Below, piece by piece: positions 9,106 through 17,639 of a stretch of 64,000 bases of DNA. The notes under the pieces are model-generated. The model had not been told where the DNA came from, made no database searches, and saw only the letters and a program-made list of their open reading frames with translations. Position 1 is the first letter of the stretch; the number at the start of each line of letters is the position of its first letter. The stretch spans positions 372,001 to 436,000 of the forward strand of contig JADJTL010000002.1 in assembly GCA_016711215.1 (NCBI GenBank), read 5' to 3'. A program made the translations under genes and the position numbers. The DNA comes from Pseudomonadota bacterium (GTDB lineage: Bacteria; Myxococcota_A; Polyangia; GCA-2747355).

Positions 9106-10079
9106 CAGCCGCTTCCCTCCTGTCCCTCCTGCAGCGCAGCAATCACCTTCTGTGCCAGAAACACCTCGGTCTTGCTGAAGGACTCGCGGGTGTTGCCGCC
9201 GAGGTGCGGCGTCAGCAGGAGGTTGTCATGCTGGCGCGCATAGGCCACCAGCGGGTGGTCGGCGCCGATCCGGGGCTCGCCCTCGAGCACGTCGAGCGCG
9301 GCGCCGGCCAGCCTCCCACCGCGCAGCGCCGCGAGCAACGCGTCTCCGTCGAGGACGCCACCGCGCGCGGTGTTGACGAGCAGAGCGCCGGGCTTGAGCA
9401 GCGCGAGCTCCGGCGCACCGAGCAGATGATGTGTTTCCGGCCCGTAGCTGACGTGCAGACTGATCAGGTCGGATTGCGCCAGCAGACCCTCCAGCGTGTC
9501 GACGCGCTCGGCCGCGTCGTGCGGAAAATCGTCGCGCGGGTCGTAGCCCAACACGCGCATCCCCAGCGCGCGCAAATAACCGGCCATGATCGTCCCGAGG
9601 CGGCCCAGCCCGACCAGCCCCGCCGTCTTTTCGTAGAGCTCGCCGCCGCGCCAGCGGTCACGATCCCATTGGCCCTGTAGCACCGCGCCGTGCGCCGCAG
9701 GCAGGTGCCGCAGCAGGGCCAGCGTCAGCGCAAGGGTGTGCTCGGCCGTGGCGCGCACGCGCCGCAGGAACGCGGTCTCACCGCGCAGGCTGAGCACGCG
9801 GATGCCACGCGCGGCGCAGGCGGCGAGGTCGATATGGTCGAGGCCGGTGACGGGGCAGGCGATGAGCCAGCAGCGACCCGGCGCCGCCAGCGCCTCAGCA
9901 TCGAGGCGATGAGCCAGGCGTAGCCAGAGCACGTCGAAGTCCGCCAGCGCCCGCGCGAGCGGCACGCTGTCGTCGAGCTCGACCTCTGCCGCGGTGCGCA
10001 GCAGGGCCACAGCCTCGGCGCTGAAGTCCCGCGGCTCGGCGATCAGCACTCGGGGACGCGGCTCAGCGGGCCTGGTCAT
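9105..10079 (-). CDS. D-isomer-specific 2-hydroxyacid dehydrogenase
   Basis: A 324-residue NAD-dependent dehydrogenase of the SerA/PdxB/GhrA superfamily. The NAD site GLGRLG is at about 157-162, and the catalytic Arg (NTARGG, about 239), Glu (GEPRI, about 268) and His (PHLGGNT, about 292) are all present, so it should be active. It has no ACT domain, which argues against a feedback-regulated serine-pathway enzyme. It lies between neuC and neuA, overlapping the former by 17 bp and the latter by 1 bp, so it is almost certainly co-translated with the nonulosonate genes. The substrate is unknown; a modification of the nonulosonate or of its precursor is a guess from context. The last codons contain a 9-bp tandem duplication (9114-9131) encoding a repeated QEG. 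Confidence 0.88.
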   Translation of the reverse strand: MTRPAEPRPRVLIAEPRDFSAEAVALLRTAAEVELDDSVPLARALADFDVLWLRLAHRLDAEALAAPGRCWLIACPVTGLDHIDLAACAARGIRVLSLRGETAFLRRVRATAEHTLALTLALLRHLPAAHGAVLQGQWDRDRWRGGELYEKTAGLVGLGRLGTIMAGYLRALGMRVLGYDPRDDFPHDAAERVDTLEGLLAQSDLISLHVSYGPETHHLLGAPELALLKPGALLVNTARGGVLDGDALLAALRGGRLAGAALDVLEGEPRIGADHPLVAYARQHDNLLLTPHLGGNTRESFSKTEVFLAQKVIAALQEGQEGSG

Positions 10080-11241
10080 CGTCGACGCTGTAGGCCAGCT
10101 GCTTCTGCAGGTAGGGCTTCAGCTGCGCCAAGGCCTCGGCGATCCGCGGCGCGACATGACCATCGCCGTAGAGCGTGCTCGGCGCATAGGGCCCATGGGC
10201 GAGCTGCGCGCGGGTCGCGTCGACGATCGCAGCCCGGTCGACCTCGACGCGGCGGACATGCTCGGCGGTCTCGCGCCCGTTCTGGCGGTGACCGACCAAC
10301 ACCACCGGCGTGCCGAGGAAGCCGGCATCGCGCACGAAGCTGCTCGAGTTGCCGACCGCGCAGGCGGCGCAGCCCAGCACGCGCAGGTAGTCCTCGGGCG
10401 TCAGATTGGTCAGCGTCCGCAGCCAGCGCCCACCACCGTGGTCGCTGCGGAAGACGCGCACCGCCTTGGCGATCTCGTCGGAGCCAGCGTCGATGTTGGG
10501 CCAGAGGAGCAGGGTTGGCGTGGCCAGCTCCCCGAGCGCCTCGAGCAGCGTCCACATCGCGCTGCGCTCGCCACCATATTCGGTCGTGGTCGGGTGAAAG
10601 AGCACCAACAAGAAGGGCTGCCCGGCTTCGATGGGACAACCCGCGCCGCGCTCGTTGATTACCGCCGGCCATCGACCGCGGTCGAGCTGGCGCGCGATGT
10701 CGCTGCTCGGGCAGCCGATCGTCAGCACGGTGTCCCGGCGCTCCCCCATGCGCACGACGTAGTCGGCCGCGCGCTGCGTCGATGGGCAGTGGAACTGCGC
10801 CAGCTTGGTCAGGGCGTGGCGCGCGCTCTCGTCGATCGAGCCGCTGACCTCGCCACCCTGCAGGTGGACGATCGGCACATTCATGTAGGCCGCCGCCAAC
10901 CCCGCCGCCAGGGCCTCGTAGCGGTCGCCGATCAAGAGCAGCAGGTCGGGGCGCAGCCGTTGCAGCTCGCTGGCGAACTCGATCGTGGCGAAGCCGACAG
11001 ACTTGGCCATCGTCGTCGGGGTTGAGCCCTCGAGCTCGAGGTAGACCTCGCCATCGACGCGAAAGCCATCATCAAGCACCACCTGCACCGGCCGATCGAA
11101 GCGCCGCAGGACCATCGTCCCGGCGCAGAGCACCTGGAGCTCGAGCGCGGGATGCTCGGCCATCGCGCGCATCACCGGCTTGAGACGACCATAGTTCGCA
11201 CGATCGACGAGCACGACCAGGACTTTTCGTTTGCTACTCAT
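10063..11241 (-). CDS. neuC: UDP-N-acetylglucosamine 2-epimerase, hydrolysing (NeuC-like)
   Basis: A 392-residue GT-B-fold epimerase of the NeuC/LegG/WecB family, which makes the ManNAc-type sugar that feeds nonulosonate synthesis. Visible motifs are GDRYE (about 105-109), HLQGGEVSGSIDE (about 126-138) and RHALTKLAQFHCPST (about 141-155), all characteristic of the hydrolysing branch, where HxQGGExSGxxDE lines the active site. The C-terminal half has GNSSSFVRDA near residue 300 in place of the more common GNSSSG; this could affect UDP binding or mark a different donor. Only 3 bp separate it from the end of neuB, and its 3' end overlaps the dehydrogenase gene, giving a tight neuB-neuC-dehydrogenase-neuA unit. 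Confidence 0.88.
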   Translation of the reverse strand: MSSKRKVLVVLVDRANYGRLKPVMRAMAEHPALELQVLCAGTMVLRRFDRPVQVVLDDGFRVDGEVYLELEGSTPTTMAKSVGFATIEFASELQRLRPDLLLLIGDRYEALAAGLAAAYMNVPIVHLQGGEVSGSIDESARHALTKLAQFHCPSTQRAADYVVRMGERRDTVLTIGCPSSDIARQLDRGRWPAVINERGAGCPIEAGQPFLLVLFHPTTTEYGGERSAMWTLLEALGELATPTLLLWPNIDAGSDEIAKAVRVFRSDHGGGRWLRTLTNLTPEDYLRVLGCAACAVGNSSSFVRDAGFLGTPVVLVGHRQNGRETAEHVRRVEVDRAAIVDATRAQLAHGPYAPSTLYGDGHVAPRIAEALAQLKPYLQKQLAYSVDDDQAR

Positions 11242-11244
11242 GCC

Positions 11245-12309
11245 TCACTCAAGATCCGCGAGCGCCAGCAGGTGATCGGCCTCGACACTGTGCCGTAGCA
11301 CGCGGCCAACCACCTCGGCCAGCCGTGCGGGCGGCAGGCCACTACCAGGCTTCTTCAGGGCGAGATCGATGTTGGAGAGCCGGTGCCCGGCGGGCAAGGC
11401 CCGCCGCACGACGATGCTCTTGCTGAAGAGCTGCCGTAGGTCGGAGAGGTCGCCGGCGGCGGCGACCTTGTCCACGGGATGGCGCAGCGCCGCCTCGATG
11501 AAGCGCACGCCGCGTACGAGCTCCGCGAGCGCCTCGGGCGTCAGGGAGGCCGAGACGTCCGGGCCGAAGCAGTGGCGCGAGAGGGTGAGGTGGACCTCGA
11601 GCAAATTCGCGCCCAGCGTCGCGGCCGCCAGGCCGGCGAAGACCGTCGCGGAGTGATCCGAGAGGCCGACGGGGCAGCCGTAGCGCGCGCGAAGCTCAGC
11701 CAGCACGTTGAGCCCTAGGCGCTCCGGCGGGCAAGGATAAGCCGTCGTGCATTGATAGACGCCGACCGGCGCCTGCTCTGCGCTGACGCAGGCGACGGCG
11801 GCGTCGAGCTCGTCCCAGGTCGCCAGGCCGCTCGAGAGCAGGACCGGCCGGCCGGTGCGGCCGAGTAGCTCGAGCAGCGGCAGATTCGTCACCTCGCCAG
11901 CGCCAACCTTCCACGCCGGCACCTCGAGCCCGGCCAGCAACTCGACCGCCGCCAGCGAAAAGGGCGAGGAGAGGAAGATCGCTCCGAGCTCCTGCGCGTG
12001 ATCGCGCAGCCCGCGCCACTGCGACTCGCTGAACTCCATCCTGCGCCAGTATTCATAGCGACTGGCATCCTGTCGGCTGAACTTGATGCGAAAGGGCTCG
12101 TGCGGCGTCGACTCCTCGGCGGCGATGTGCGTCTGGAACTTGACGGCATCGGCGCCGGCCGCGACCGCTGCCGCCAGATGAGCATGCGCCTGACCCAGAC
12201 TTCCATCGTGGGCCTGAGCGATCTCGGCGACGATCAGGCAGGGAGAGCCCGGGCCGACCATGCGCGACCCGATGGCAAACGAGCTGGCTAGTGCAGGACC
12301 TGGGGGCAT
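11245..12309 (-). CDS. neuB: Nonulosonic acid synthase (NeuB-like, with C-terminal SAF domain)
   Basis: A 354-residue enzyme that condenses PEP with an N-acetylated hexose to make a nine-carbon acid. The TIM-barrel N-domain shows IVAEI (about 26-30), AGADAVKFQTH (about 51-61) and GLSDHS around residue 215; the antifreeze-like SAF domain occupies about 290-350 (FSKSIVVRRALPAG). This two-domain form separates it from KdsA, which lacks SAF. The start at 12309 has a GGAAG stretch ahead; an ATG at 12261 nearer the conserved core is an alternative. It is the first of the four nonulosonate genes in the direction of transcription. Confidence 0.9.
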   Translation of the reverse strand: MPPGPALASSFAIGSRMVGPGSPCLIVAEIAQAHDGSLGQAHAHLAAAVAAGADAVKFQTHIAAEESTPHEPFRIKFSRQDASRYEYWRRMEFSESQWRGLRDHAQELGAIFLSSPFSLAAVELLAGLEVPAWKVGAGEVTNLPLLELLGRTGRPVLLSSGLATWDELDAAVACVSAEQAPVGVYQCTTAYPCPPERLGLNVLAELRARYGCPVGLSDHSATVFAGLAAATLGANLLEVHLTLSRHCFGPDVSASLTPEALAELVRGVRFIEAALRHPVDKVAAAGDLSDLRQLFSKSIVVRRALPAGHRLSNIDLALKKPGSGLPPARLAEVVGRVLRHSVEADHLLALADLE

Positions 12310-12348
12310 CGGGCTTCCGGTGAATAGCGCGGCGGGAGTGTACGGCGA

Positions 12349-14730
12349 TCAGCGCGGATTGACCACCTGCACCTTGCGGGCCTCCTCGAGCTCATAGCCC
12401 GCGCGATGGGGACGTCCCGCCGCGCGGTGGATCGTGGCCAGCAGGTAATGGACCTGCGCCAGCTCCGTGCTCGAGCGGCACGCGCGCAGCAGCTCCTCGG
12501 CGAGACTGGCGGCCTGATCATGGCGTCCAGCGCGAGTCCGCGCGCCGGCTAGCGCCAGCCCCAGAGCGTGGCTCCCGCGATGCTGCTGCCAGGCCTGCTC
12601 GAGGACAGCCAGGTCGGCGCCAGGGTTGGCGCGCGCCGTCGCGTCGGCTAGCAGCAGCGCATGCTCTGCCGTCGGGTTCCGCTCGACCAAGGTCCGTGCG
12701 CGCTCGAGGGCGAGGGCGTGCTGGCCCGCCGCGAGCAAGGCGACGACCTCACTGCGCAGCAAGGTCGGATCCTGAAGCTCACCCGCATCGGCCCGGTCGA
12801 TCAAGGCGAGCGCCAAGGCGAGGCGCCCGCGGCGGCGCAGCAACTCGACGGCCTGGCCCCAAAGGGTCGCCGCCTTCGGGGGCAAGAGCGCGGCGACGTC
12901 GCTGGCGGTGCGGCAAGCCGAAAGCGCGCCGTCGAGCATCTGCGCCGGGTCGGCCCCGGCTTCGAGCGCCAAACGATACTCAAGCAGCGCCTGTCGCCGA
13001 TGGCCGAAGTGGCGCAGCGCGCTCGCGGCAGCGAGATGCAAGGCCGGGCTCCTCGGATAGAGGAAGAGCGCCCGATTGAGCGCCTTCATCGTTTCGCGGC
13101 GCTTCCCGGCGACGAGGGCGAGCTGGGCCTGAGCGAGGTGAGGCAGGTAGTCGGCCGGCCGGCGCGTGATCGCCTGCGCCAGCGCGCGTTGCACCGCCTG
13201 CGCGGGCAACCCCGAGCGCAGCGCGCGCGGAGCATCGTTGACGCTGCTGCGTCCGAAGGCAGTCAGCGCGCAGAGGCCCAGCACCAGCGCGAGCGTCGCG
13301 GGCAAGAGCAGCAGCCGCGCGGGTACATCCCGGCGCGGACGCGAGGGCCGCCGGCTGGCCAGCATGCCCGCCAGTGCCGCTGCAGGCAGCGCCACGCCTG
13401 GCAGCTCGAGGTTGAAATCGACGAGGTTATGAAGGGCGAGGCCAATCAGCGCCGCCACCACGGCGAGCTGCATCCCATCGTCGCGGCGCCGTCGCCACCA
13501 AACCACGAGCGCGGCCGCGCTGAGGCCGATGACCACCGCGCCGAGCGGTAGTCCCCACTCGGCAGGGAGCTGGAGGTATTGGTTCTCCAGCGACGTGTAG
13601 GTGACATCGGCTGGCAGACCGAGGCCGCGGTAGCGCGGCAGCGCCGTGGCCACCGCCCCGCGGCCAACACCGACCAGCCAGTGCGCTCGCACGAGGGCCC
13701 AGCCCGCGGGCCAAAGCGCGAGCTTGCCCAGGGGTAGATCGGCGCGGCGGTGCTGGAGCTCGGCGAGGATCTGGTCGCCGGCGAGCCAGGTCGCGGCGGC
13801 GATCACCGCCCCGGCAAAGAGCGCGACGAGGGCCAGGCGACGCGCGCTGCTGGCCCCCTCGCCGCGTCGAAAGAACTGCAGCACTCCATAGGCCGCCAGC
13901 GCGACGGCGAACGCGAGAATGCCGCCACGCGAGAGCGAGAGAAAGACCCCGATCCCCGTCACCGTAGCCGCAACGAAGAGCAGGGCCCGCGTGTTGAGCG
14001 CACGCGCCTGGGCCGCCAGACCGAGCGCCGCGAGCGTCGCCACCATCAGGAAGGCAGCGCCGTGGTTTGGATTGACGAAGCTCGTCGCGATCAACCCGGT
14101 CGCCGGACCCTGGATCGGCTGATAGAGCAGGAGCGGCTTGCCGGGCGCCACGACCGCGCCGATCAGCCCCAACGAGGTCGTTACCACCCCCAGCCCCATC
14201 AGCCCCTGGAGCAGGCGCTCCTGGCGCTGCCGCCGGTGCAGCAGGTTGCGCGCCAGCAGAAAGACCAGCGTGGCGAGGCCGAGGCGCAGGAGCCCCCAGA
14301 GCGTGTCCGCGGGGGCCAGGGAGATCGGATGCCAGCGCGGTCGCTGACCTGCGCCTTCGAGCGAGACCCGCAACAGCTCGGCCGTGCGCGGCGCGAGCAG
14401 GTCGAGGAGCGAGAAGGGCAGCGGCACGAGCTGAAGTCCTGTGTAGCAGCAGAGCGCGAGCAGGAGCAGCCCGTAGCGCCCGAGCCGGATGCCGCCCCCA
14501 GAGTGGTGCTTGTAGATGCCCAACAAGAGGAAGGCGCAGACGGCGACCAAGGCCGCCGCCTGTACCGTCACGCGATGCGCGCCACCGAGGGCCAAGGGCA
14601 CGCCGAGGACGAGCAGCAGTAGCGCGTAGACGACGGCACGCCCGGCCGCGGGCGCCGGCAGCAGCCGCGCCAGCCGATTCATCAGCCGGGCCGGACGCGC
14701 AGGGTCTGGCGATGCGCTGCTGGCGCTCAT
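12349..14730 (-). CDS. O-antigen ligase-like membrane protein with C-terminal TPR domain
   Basis: A 793-residue protein. Residues from about 30 to 470 contain roughly a dozen membrane segments with the Wzy/O-antigen-ligase loop features (NPNHGAAFLMV near 220, LSLSRGGILAF near 265, and a periplasmic loop with GVGRGAVATALPRY). From about 490 to the end the sequence is helical, Ala/Leu-rich and reads as tetratricopeptide repeats, for example HLAQAQLALVAGKRRETMK and LLEYRLALEAGADP. Ligase-TPR fusions occur in exopolysaccharide and protein-glycosylation systems; the TPR part probably binds an acceptor or partner in the periplasm. It lies 39 bp upstream of neuB in the direction of transcription. 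It is one of two Wzy-superfamily genes in this locus; their division of labour cannot be read from sequence. Confidence 0.82.
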   Translation of the reverse strand: MSASSASPDPARPARLMNRLARLLPAPAAGRAVVYALLLLVLGVPLALGGAHRVTVQAAALVAVCAFLLLGIYKHHSGGGIRLGRYGLLLLALCCYTGLQLVPLPFSLLDLLAPRTAELLRVSLEGAGQRPRWHPISLAPADTLWGLLRLGLATLVFLLARNLLHRRQRQERLLQGLMGLGVVTTSLGLIGAVVAPGKPLLLYQPIQGPATGLIATSFVNPNHGAAFLMVATLAALGLAAQARALNTRALLFVAATVTGIGVFLSLSRGGILAFAVALAAYGVLQFFRRGEGASSARRLALVALFAGAVIAAATWLAGDQILAELQHRRADLPLGKLALWPAGWALVRAHWLVGVGRGAVATALPRYRGLGLPADVTYTSLENQYLQLPAEWGLPLGAVVIGLSAAALVVWWRRRRDDGMQLAVVAALIGLALHNLVDFNLELPGVALPAAALAGMLASRRPSRPRRDVPARLLLLPATLALVLGLCALTAFGRSSVNDAPRALRSGLPAQAVQRALAQAITRRPADYLPHLAQAQLALVAGKRRETMKALNRALFLYPRSPALHLAAASALRHFGHRRQALLEYRLALEAGADPAQMLDGALSACRTASDVAALLPPKAATLWGQAVELLRRRGRLALALALIDRADAGELQDPTLLRSEVVALLAAGQHALALERARTLVERNPTAEHALLLADATARANPGADLAVLEQAWQQHRGSHALGLALAGARTRAGRHDQAASLAEELLRACRSSTELAQVHYLLATIHRAAGRPHRAGYELEEARKVQVVNPR

Positions 14731-14830
14731 CTGTGCGAGGTCAAGCCGCCGAGGCGGATTCTGAGGACAAGGAGCCGTCGAAAGCGCAAGCGCCCAGCGC
14801 TTCGCCGGCCGCAGCAGTCACGCAGGCCGG

Positions 14831-16753
14831 TCAACACACGACTCCGAAGCGGCGCAACCACCCGCCCAGCTGCATCAGGGCCCAGAGCTGGTGGCTCGCT
14901 CGGAACACGCTGCTCTCCACGTCATCGCTCTGCCGAGCGAGCCCACGCGTCAGCAGGTGCCGCAAGGTCTCCGGCGCCAGCAGCTCGTGCAACCCAGCGG
15001 CCGGGTTGTCAGCGAGCAGATCATGCGCCAGCTCCGCGTAGGCGGCGTTCTGAAAGCGGTGCAGCGGAATGCTGAAGCCGCGCTTCGGGTGGTCGAAGAC
15101 AACCGCCGGCAGCTCACGGCGCATAGCACGCCGCAGGATCGACTTGCCGACGCCGCCGCTGATGAGCAGCGCGTCGGGAAGCGAGAGCGCCAGCTCGGCC
15201 ACGTCCGGATCGAGCAGCGGCGCGCGCACCTCTAGCGACGCCGCCATGCTCATCCGATCGACCTTGGTCAACATGTCCTCGGGCAGATTGACCTTCACCC
15301 GGTAGTGCATCAGTCGGCGCAGGACGCTCCAGGACTCGGCCTCCGCCGGCAACGCGGTGGCCAGGCCCAGCGCGCCAGCCGCGGTTTCCAACACCGCTGG
15401 GTCGCGGACCAAGGTCTCCAGCTCACCGAGCTCAAAGAGCCCACCGACCGTGACGGGCAACAACTCGGGCGGCTGCAGCGTGGCCTCGAGGCCCCGGCGC
15501 AGGCGGCGCCAGCGGGTGGCCTGGCTCGCGGGAACCCAGGCCCCGACACCGCGCGCCACGGCGGCGGCGCCACGGCGAAGCACCTCCGGCACGCGCCGCG
15601 CGGCGGCCACCGTTTGCCCCCAGCGGAAGAAGGGGTAGCCGGCGAACATCTCGTCCCCACCGTCACCCGAGAGGGCGACCGTCACATGCTCGCGGACATA
15701 TTTGCTGAGCACGTAGGTCGGCAGCGCGGAGGTGTCGTAGAAGGGAAGGCCGACGTGGTCGACGATGCGCCAGAAGTCCTCGGCGCCGAAGCCGAGGTTG
15801 GGTACCACGAGCTCGTGGTGTTCGGTTCCAAGGTGCGTGGCCACCGCGCGAGCGATCCCGCTCTCGTCGTAGCCTGCCTCCTCGAAGCGCACGGTGAAGG
15901 TCTTGACGGGACCGCTGACGACCTGCTGCAGCAAGGCGACCACGGTACTCGAATCGATGCCGCCGGAGAGAAAGGCACCGAGCGGCACGTCGCTGATCGA
16001 CTGGCGCCGCACGGCGGCGAGCACCGTTGCGTGGACGGCCTCGGCTGCCGCCTCGGGGTCGGCGAGCGCAGGATTGGCGCGCGGTGCAGGTTCGTCATAG
16101 GCCCCGATCGTCAGCTGCCCTTCCCGGTAGCGCATCCAGTGCCCCGCCGGAAGCATGCGCACGTCACGCAGCATCGTCAGCGGTGCGGGTACCATCCCCA
16201 AGCGCAGGTAGTAGCCGAGCGCCTCTCGATCGAGGCGACGAGGCACCAGCGGCAGCTCGAGCAGGCTGCGCACCTCCGAGCTGAAGGCGAAGCCCTGCGC
16301 CGGGTCGTGCCAGTAGTAGAGCGGCTTCTCCCCGAAGCGATCGCGCGTCAAAAAGAGCGAGCCATCGCGGCGATCGTGCACACAGCAGGCGAACATCCCC
16401 TTGAGCAGGGGCACCGCCGCCGCGCCGTGGTCCTCGTAGAGATGGACGATGACCTCGGTGTCGGAGGCCGTGGCGAAGCGGTGTCCGCGAGCCTCGAGGC
16501 GCTGTCGTAGCTCCCGGTAGTTGTAGATCTCCCCGTTGAAGACGATTGTTAGCGCACCGTCCTCGTTCTTCAGTGGCTGCTGACCGCCGGCGAGGTCGAT
16601 GATTGCCAGTCGGCGCATCGCCAGGCTGACCTCGTCGCCGTCGAATTGACCGACACCATCCGGTCCGCGATGAAAGAGCGCCTGGTTCATGCGCGCCACA
16701 TGCGCGGCCCGATCCGCGAGGCGAGGCGCCTGAACGCCGCAGATGCCGCACAT
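14831..16753 (-). CDS. asnB: Glutamine-hydrolysing asparagine synthase-like amidotransferase
   Basis: A 640-residue class II amidotransferase. It starts with MCGICG, giving the N-terminal Cys2 nucleophile after Met removal; NGE (about 73-75) and SDTE (about 97-100) complete the glutaminase site. The synthetase domain has the PP-loop ATP site SGGIDSS (about 263-269). Length fits AsnB. In polysaccharide loci such proteins (WbpS-like) amidate uronic acid sugars rather than make asparagine; the position between polymerase and export genes supports that reading, but sequence alone does not separate the two. It starts 227 bp from the end of the export protein gene; I see no other gene in that gap. 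Confidence 0.9.
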   Translation of the reverse strand: MCGICGVQAPRLADRAAHVARMNQALFHRGPDGVGQFDGDEVSLAMRRLAIIDLAGGQQPLKNEDGALTIVFNGEIYNYRELRQRLEARGHRFATASDTEVIVHLYEDHGAAAVPLLKGMFACCVHDRRDGSLFLTRDRFGEKPLYYWHDPAQGFAFSSEVRSLLELPLVPRRLDREALGYYLRLGMVPAPLTMLRDVRMLPAGHWMRYREGQLTIGAYDEPAPRANPALADPEAAAEAVHATVLAAVRRQSISDVPLGAFLSGGIDSSTVVALLQQVVSGPVKTFTVRFEEAGYDESGIARAVATHLGTEHHELVVPNLGFGAEDFWRIVDHVGLPFYDTSALPTYVLSKYVREHVTVALSGDGGDEMFAGYPFFRWGQTVAAARRVPEVLRRGAAAVARGVGAWVPASQATRWRRLRRGLEATLQPPELLPVTVGGLFELGELETLVRDPAVLETAAGALGLATALPAEAESWSVLRRLMHYRVKVNLPEDMLTKVDRMSMAASLEVRAPLLDPDVAELALSLPDALLISGGVGKSILRRAMRRELPAVVFDHPKRGFSIPLHRFQNAAYAELAHDLLADNPAAGLHELLAPETLRHLLTRGLARQSDDVESSVFRASHQLWALMQLGGWLRRFGVVC

Positions 16754-16980
16754 AGCGCGCCCTCAGCCGCGCGGCGCAGCCGCGGGCGCGGCCGTAGCGC
16801 AGGAGCACGGTTGAAGCTGGCGGTGACTGGCTGGGGCGCGACCGTCACAGCGCGACGGCGACAAGACCGGCGCCCCGCGACCCGCGCCCGCCCAGCGCGC
16901 CCGGCGTTCGAGGGTGGTCAGCATGCCTTGAATCCCCCAGCTATCGGCTGGCGCCGCTGGCGCCCCGCGCCGCTGGCTGC

Positions 16981-17589
16981 TCAGAACACGCTCTCGGGCA
17001 CGAAGACGACGTCGCCAGCGCGCAACGCGAGGTTCGCGGACTGCCCCGAACCCATCGGCGCACCGACGCGCACCTGCTTGCCGTGCTCGACGCGCGTGAC
17101 GACGATCCCGTTGCGATCCGCGAGCGGCGTCAGCCCACCCGCCAAGGTGATCGCCTCGATCACCGTCATCGCGTTGCGGAAGGGGAAGGTGCCCGACTTG
17201 CTCACCTGTCCCCAAACGAAGACCTTCAGCTTCTCCTGATAGCCCTCGGCGAAGACGCGCACGAAGGGGTTCCTCAGGTAGCCAGCCGCCAGCCGGTCGC
17301 GAATCATCGACGCGACCCGTGGCTGCGGCAGCCCTGCCACTTTCAAGCGCCCAATCAGCGGGTAGTCAATGGTGCCCTGCGCGGAGACCTGGAACTTACC
17401 GCTGAGATCCTTCTCGCCGTAAATCTCCACAACCAGCGTGTCCCCGTAGGCAACGCTGAGATTCTCCGCGACGATGGCGGCAGGCGGCGCACCCGTCGGC
17501 GCGCGCGTTCCTTTCGGGCCGCGCGTCGCGCAGCCGCCGATCGGGAGGAGGGCGCCGCTGAGCAGTAGCGCTAAGACACGGAGACGCAT
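16981..17589 (-). CDS. Short outer-membrane polysaccharide export (OPX/Wza-like) lipoprotein
   Basis: A 202-residue lipoprotein. The signal peptide ends in a lipobox with Cys at about residue 20 (LLPIGGC). The polysaccharide export (PES) domain begins near residue 48 (LSVAYGDTLVVEIYG), runs through DYPLIGRLKVAGL, and is followed by an SLBB-like domain (KVFVWGQVSKSGTFPF). Full-length Wza of E. coli is about 380 residues and ends in an amphipathic helix that forms the outer-membrane pore; here everything after one SLBB unit is missing and the protein ends at SVF. Its gene starts 50 bp after the end of a beta-barrel gene in the same direction, which fits the class of OPX proteins that use a separate beta-barrel as the pore. 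The pairing is inferred from size and adjacency. Confidence 0.87.
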   Translation of the reverse strand: MRLRVLALLLSGALLPIGGCATRGPKGTRAPTGAPPAAIVAENLSVAYGDTLVVEIYGEKDLSGKFQVSAQGTIDYPLIGRLKVAGLPQPRVASMIRDRLAAGYLRNPFVRVFAEGYQEKLKVFVWGQVSKSGTFPFRNAMTVIEAITLAGGLTPLADRNGIVVTRVEHGKQVRVGAPMGSGQSANLALRAGDVVFVPESVF

Positions 17590-17639
17590 CGCACTCGCTG
17601 TCGCGAAAAGGAGCGCCCGTCGGGCGCGCGGCGAAAGCC

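Noticed and set aside
8398..12309. Kdo (KdsA/KdsB) pathway reading of the cassette
   Set aside because: NeuC-type hydrolysing epimerase and the SAF domain on the synthase fit nonulosonate, not Kdo.
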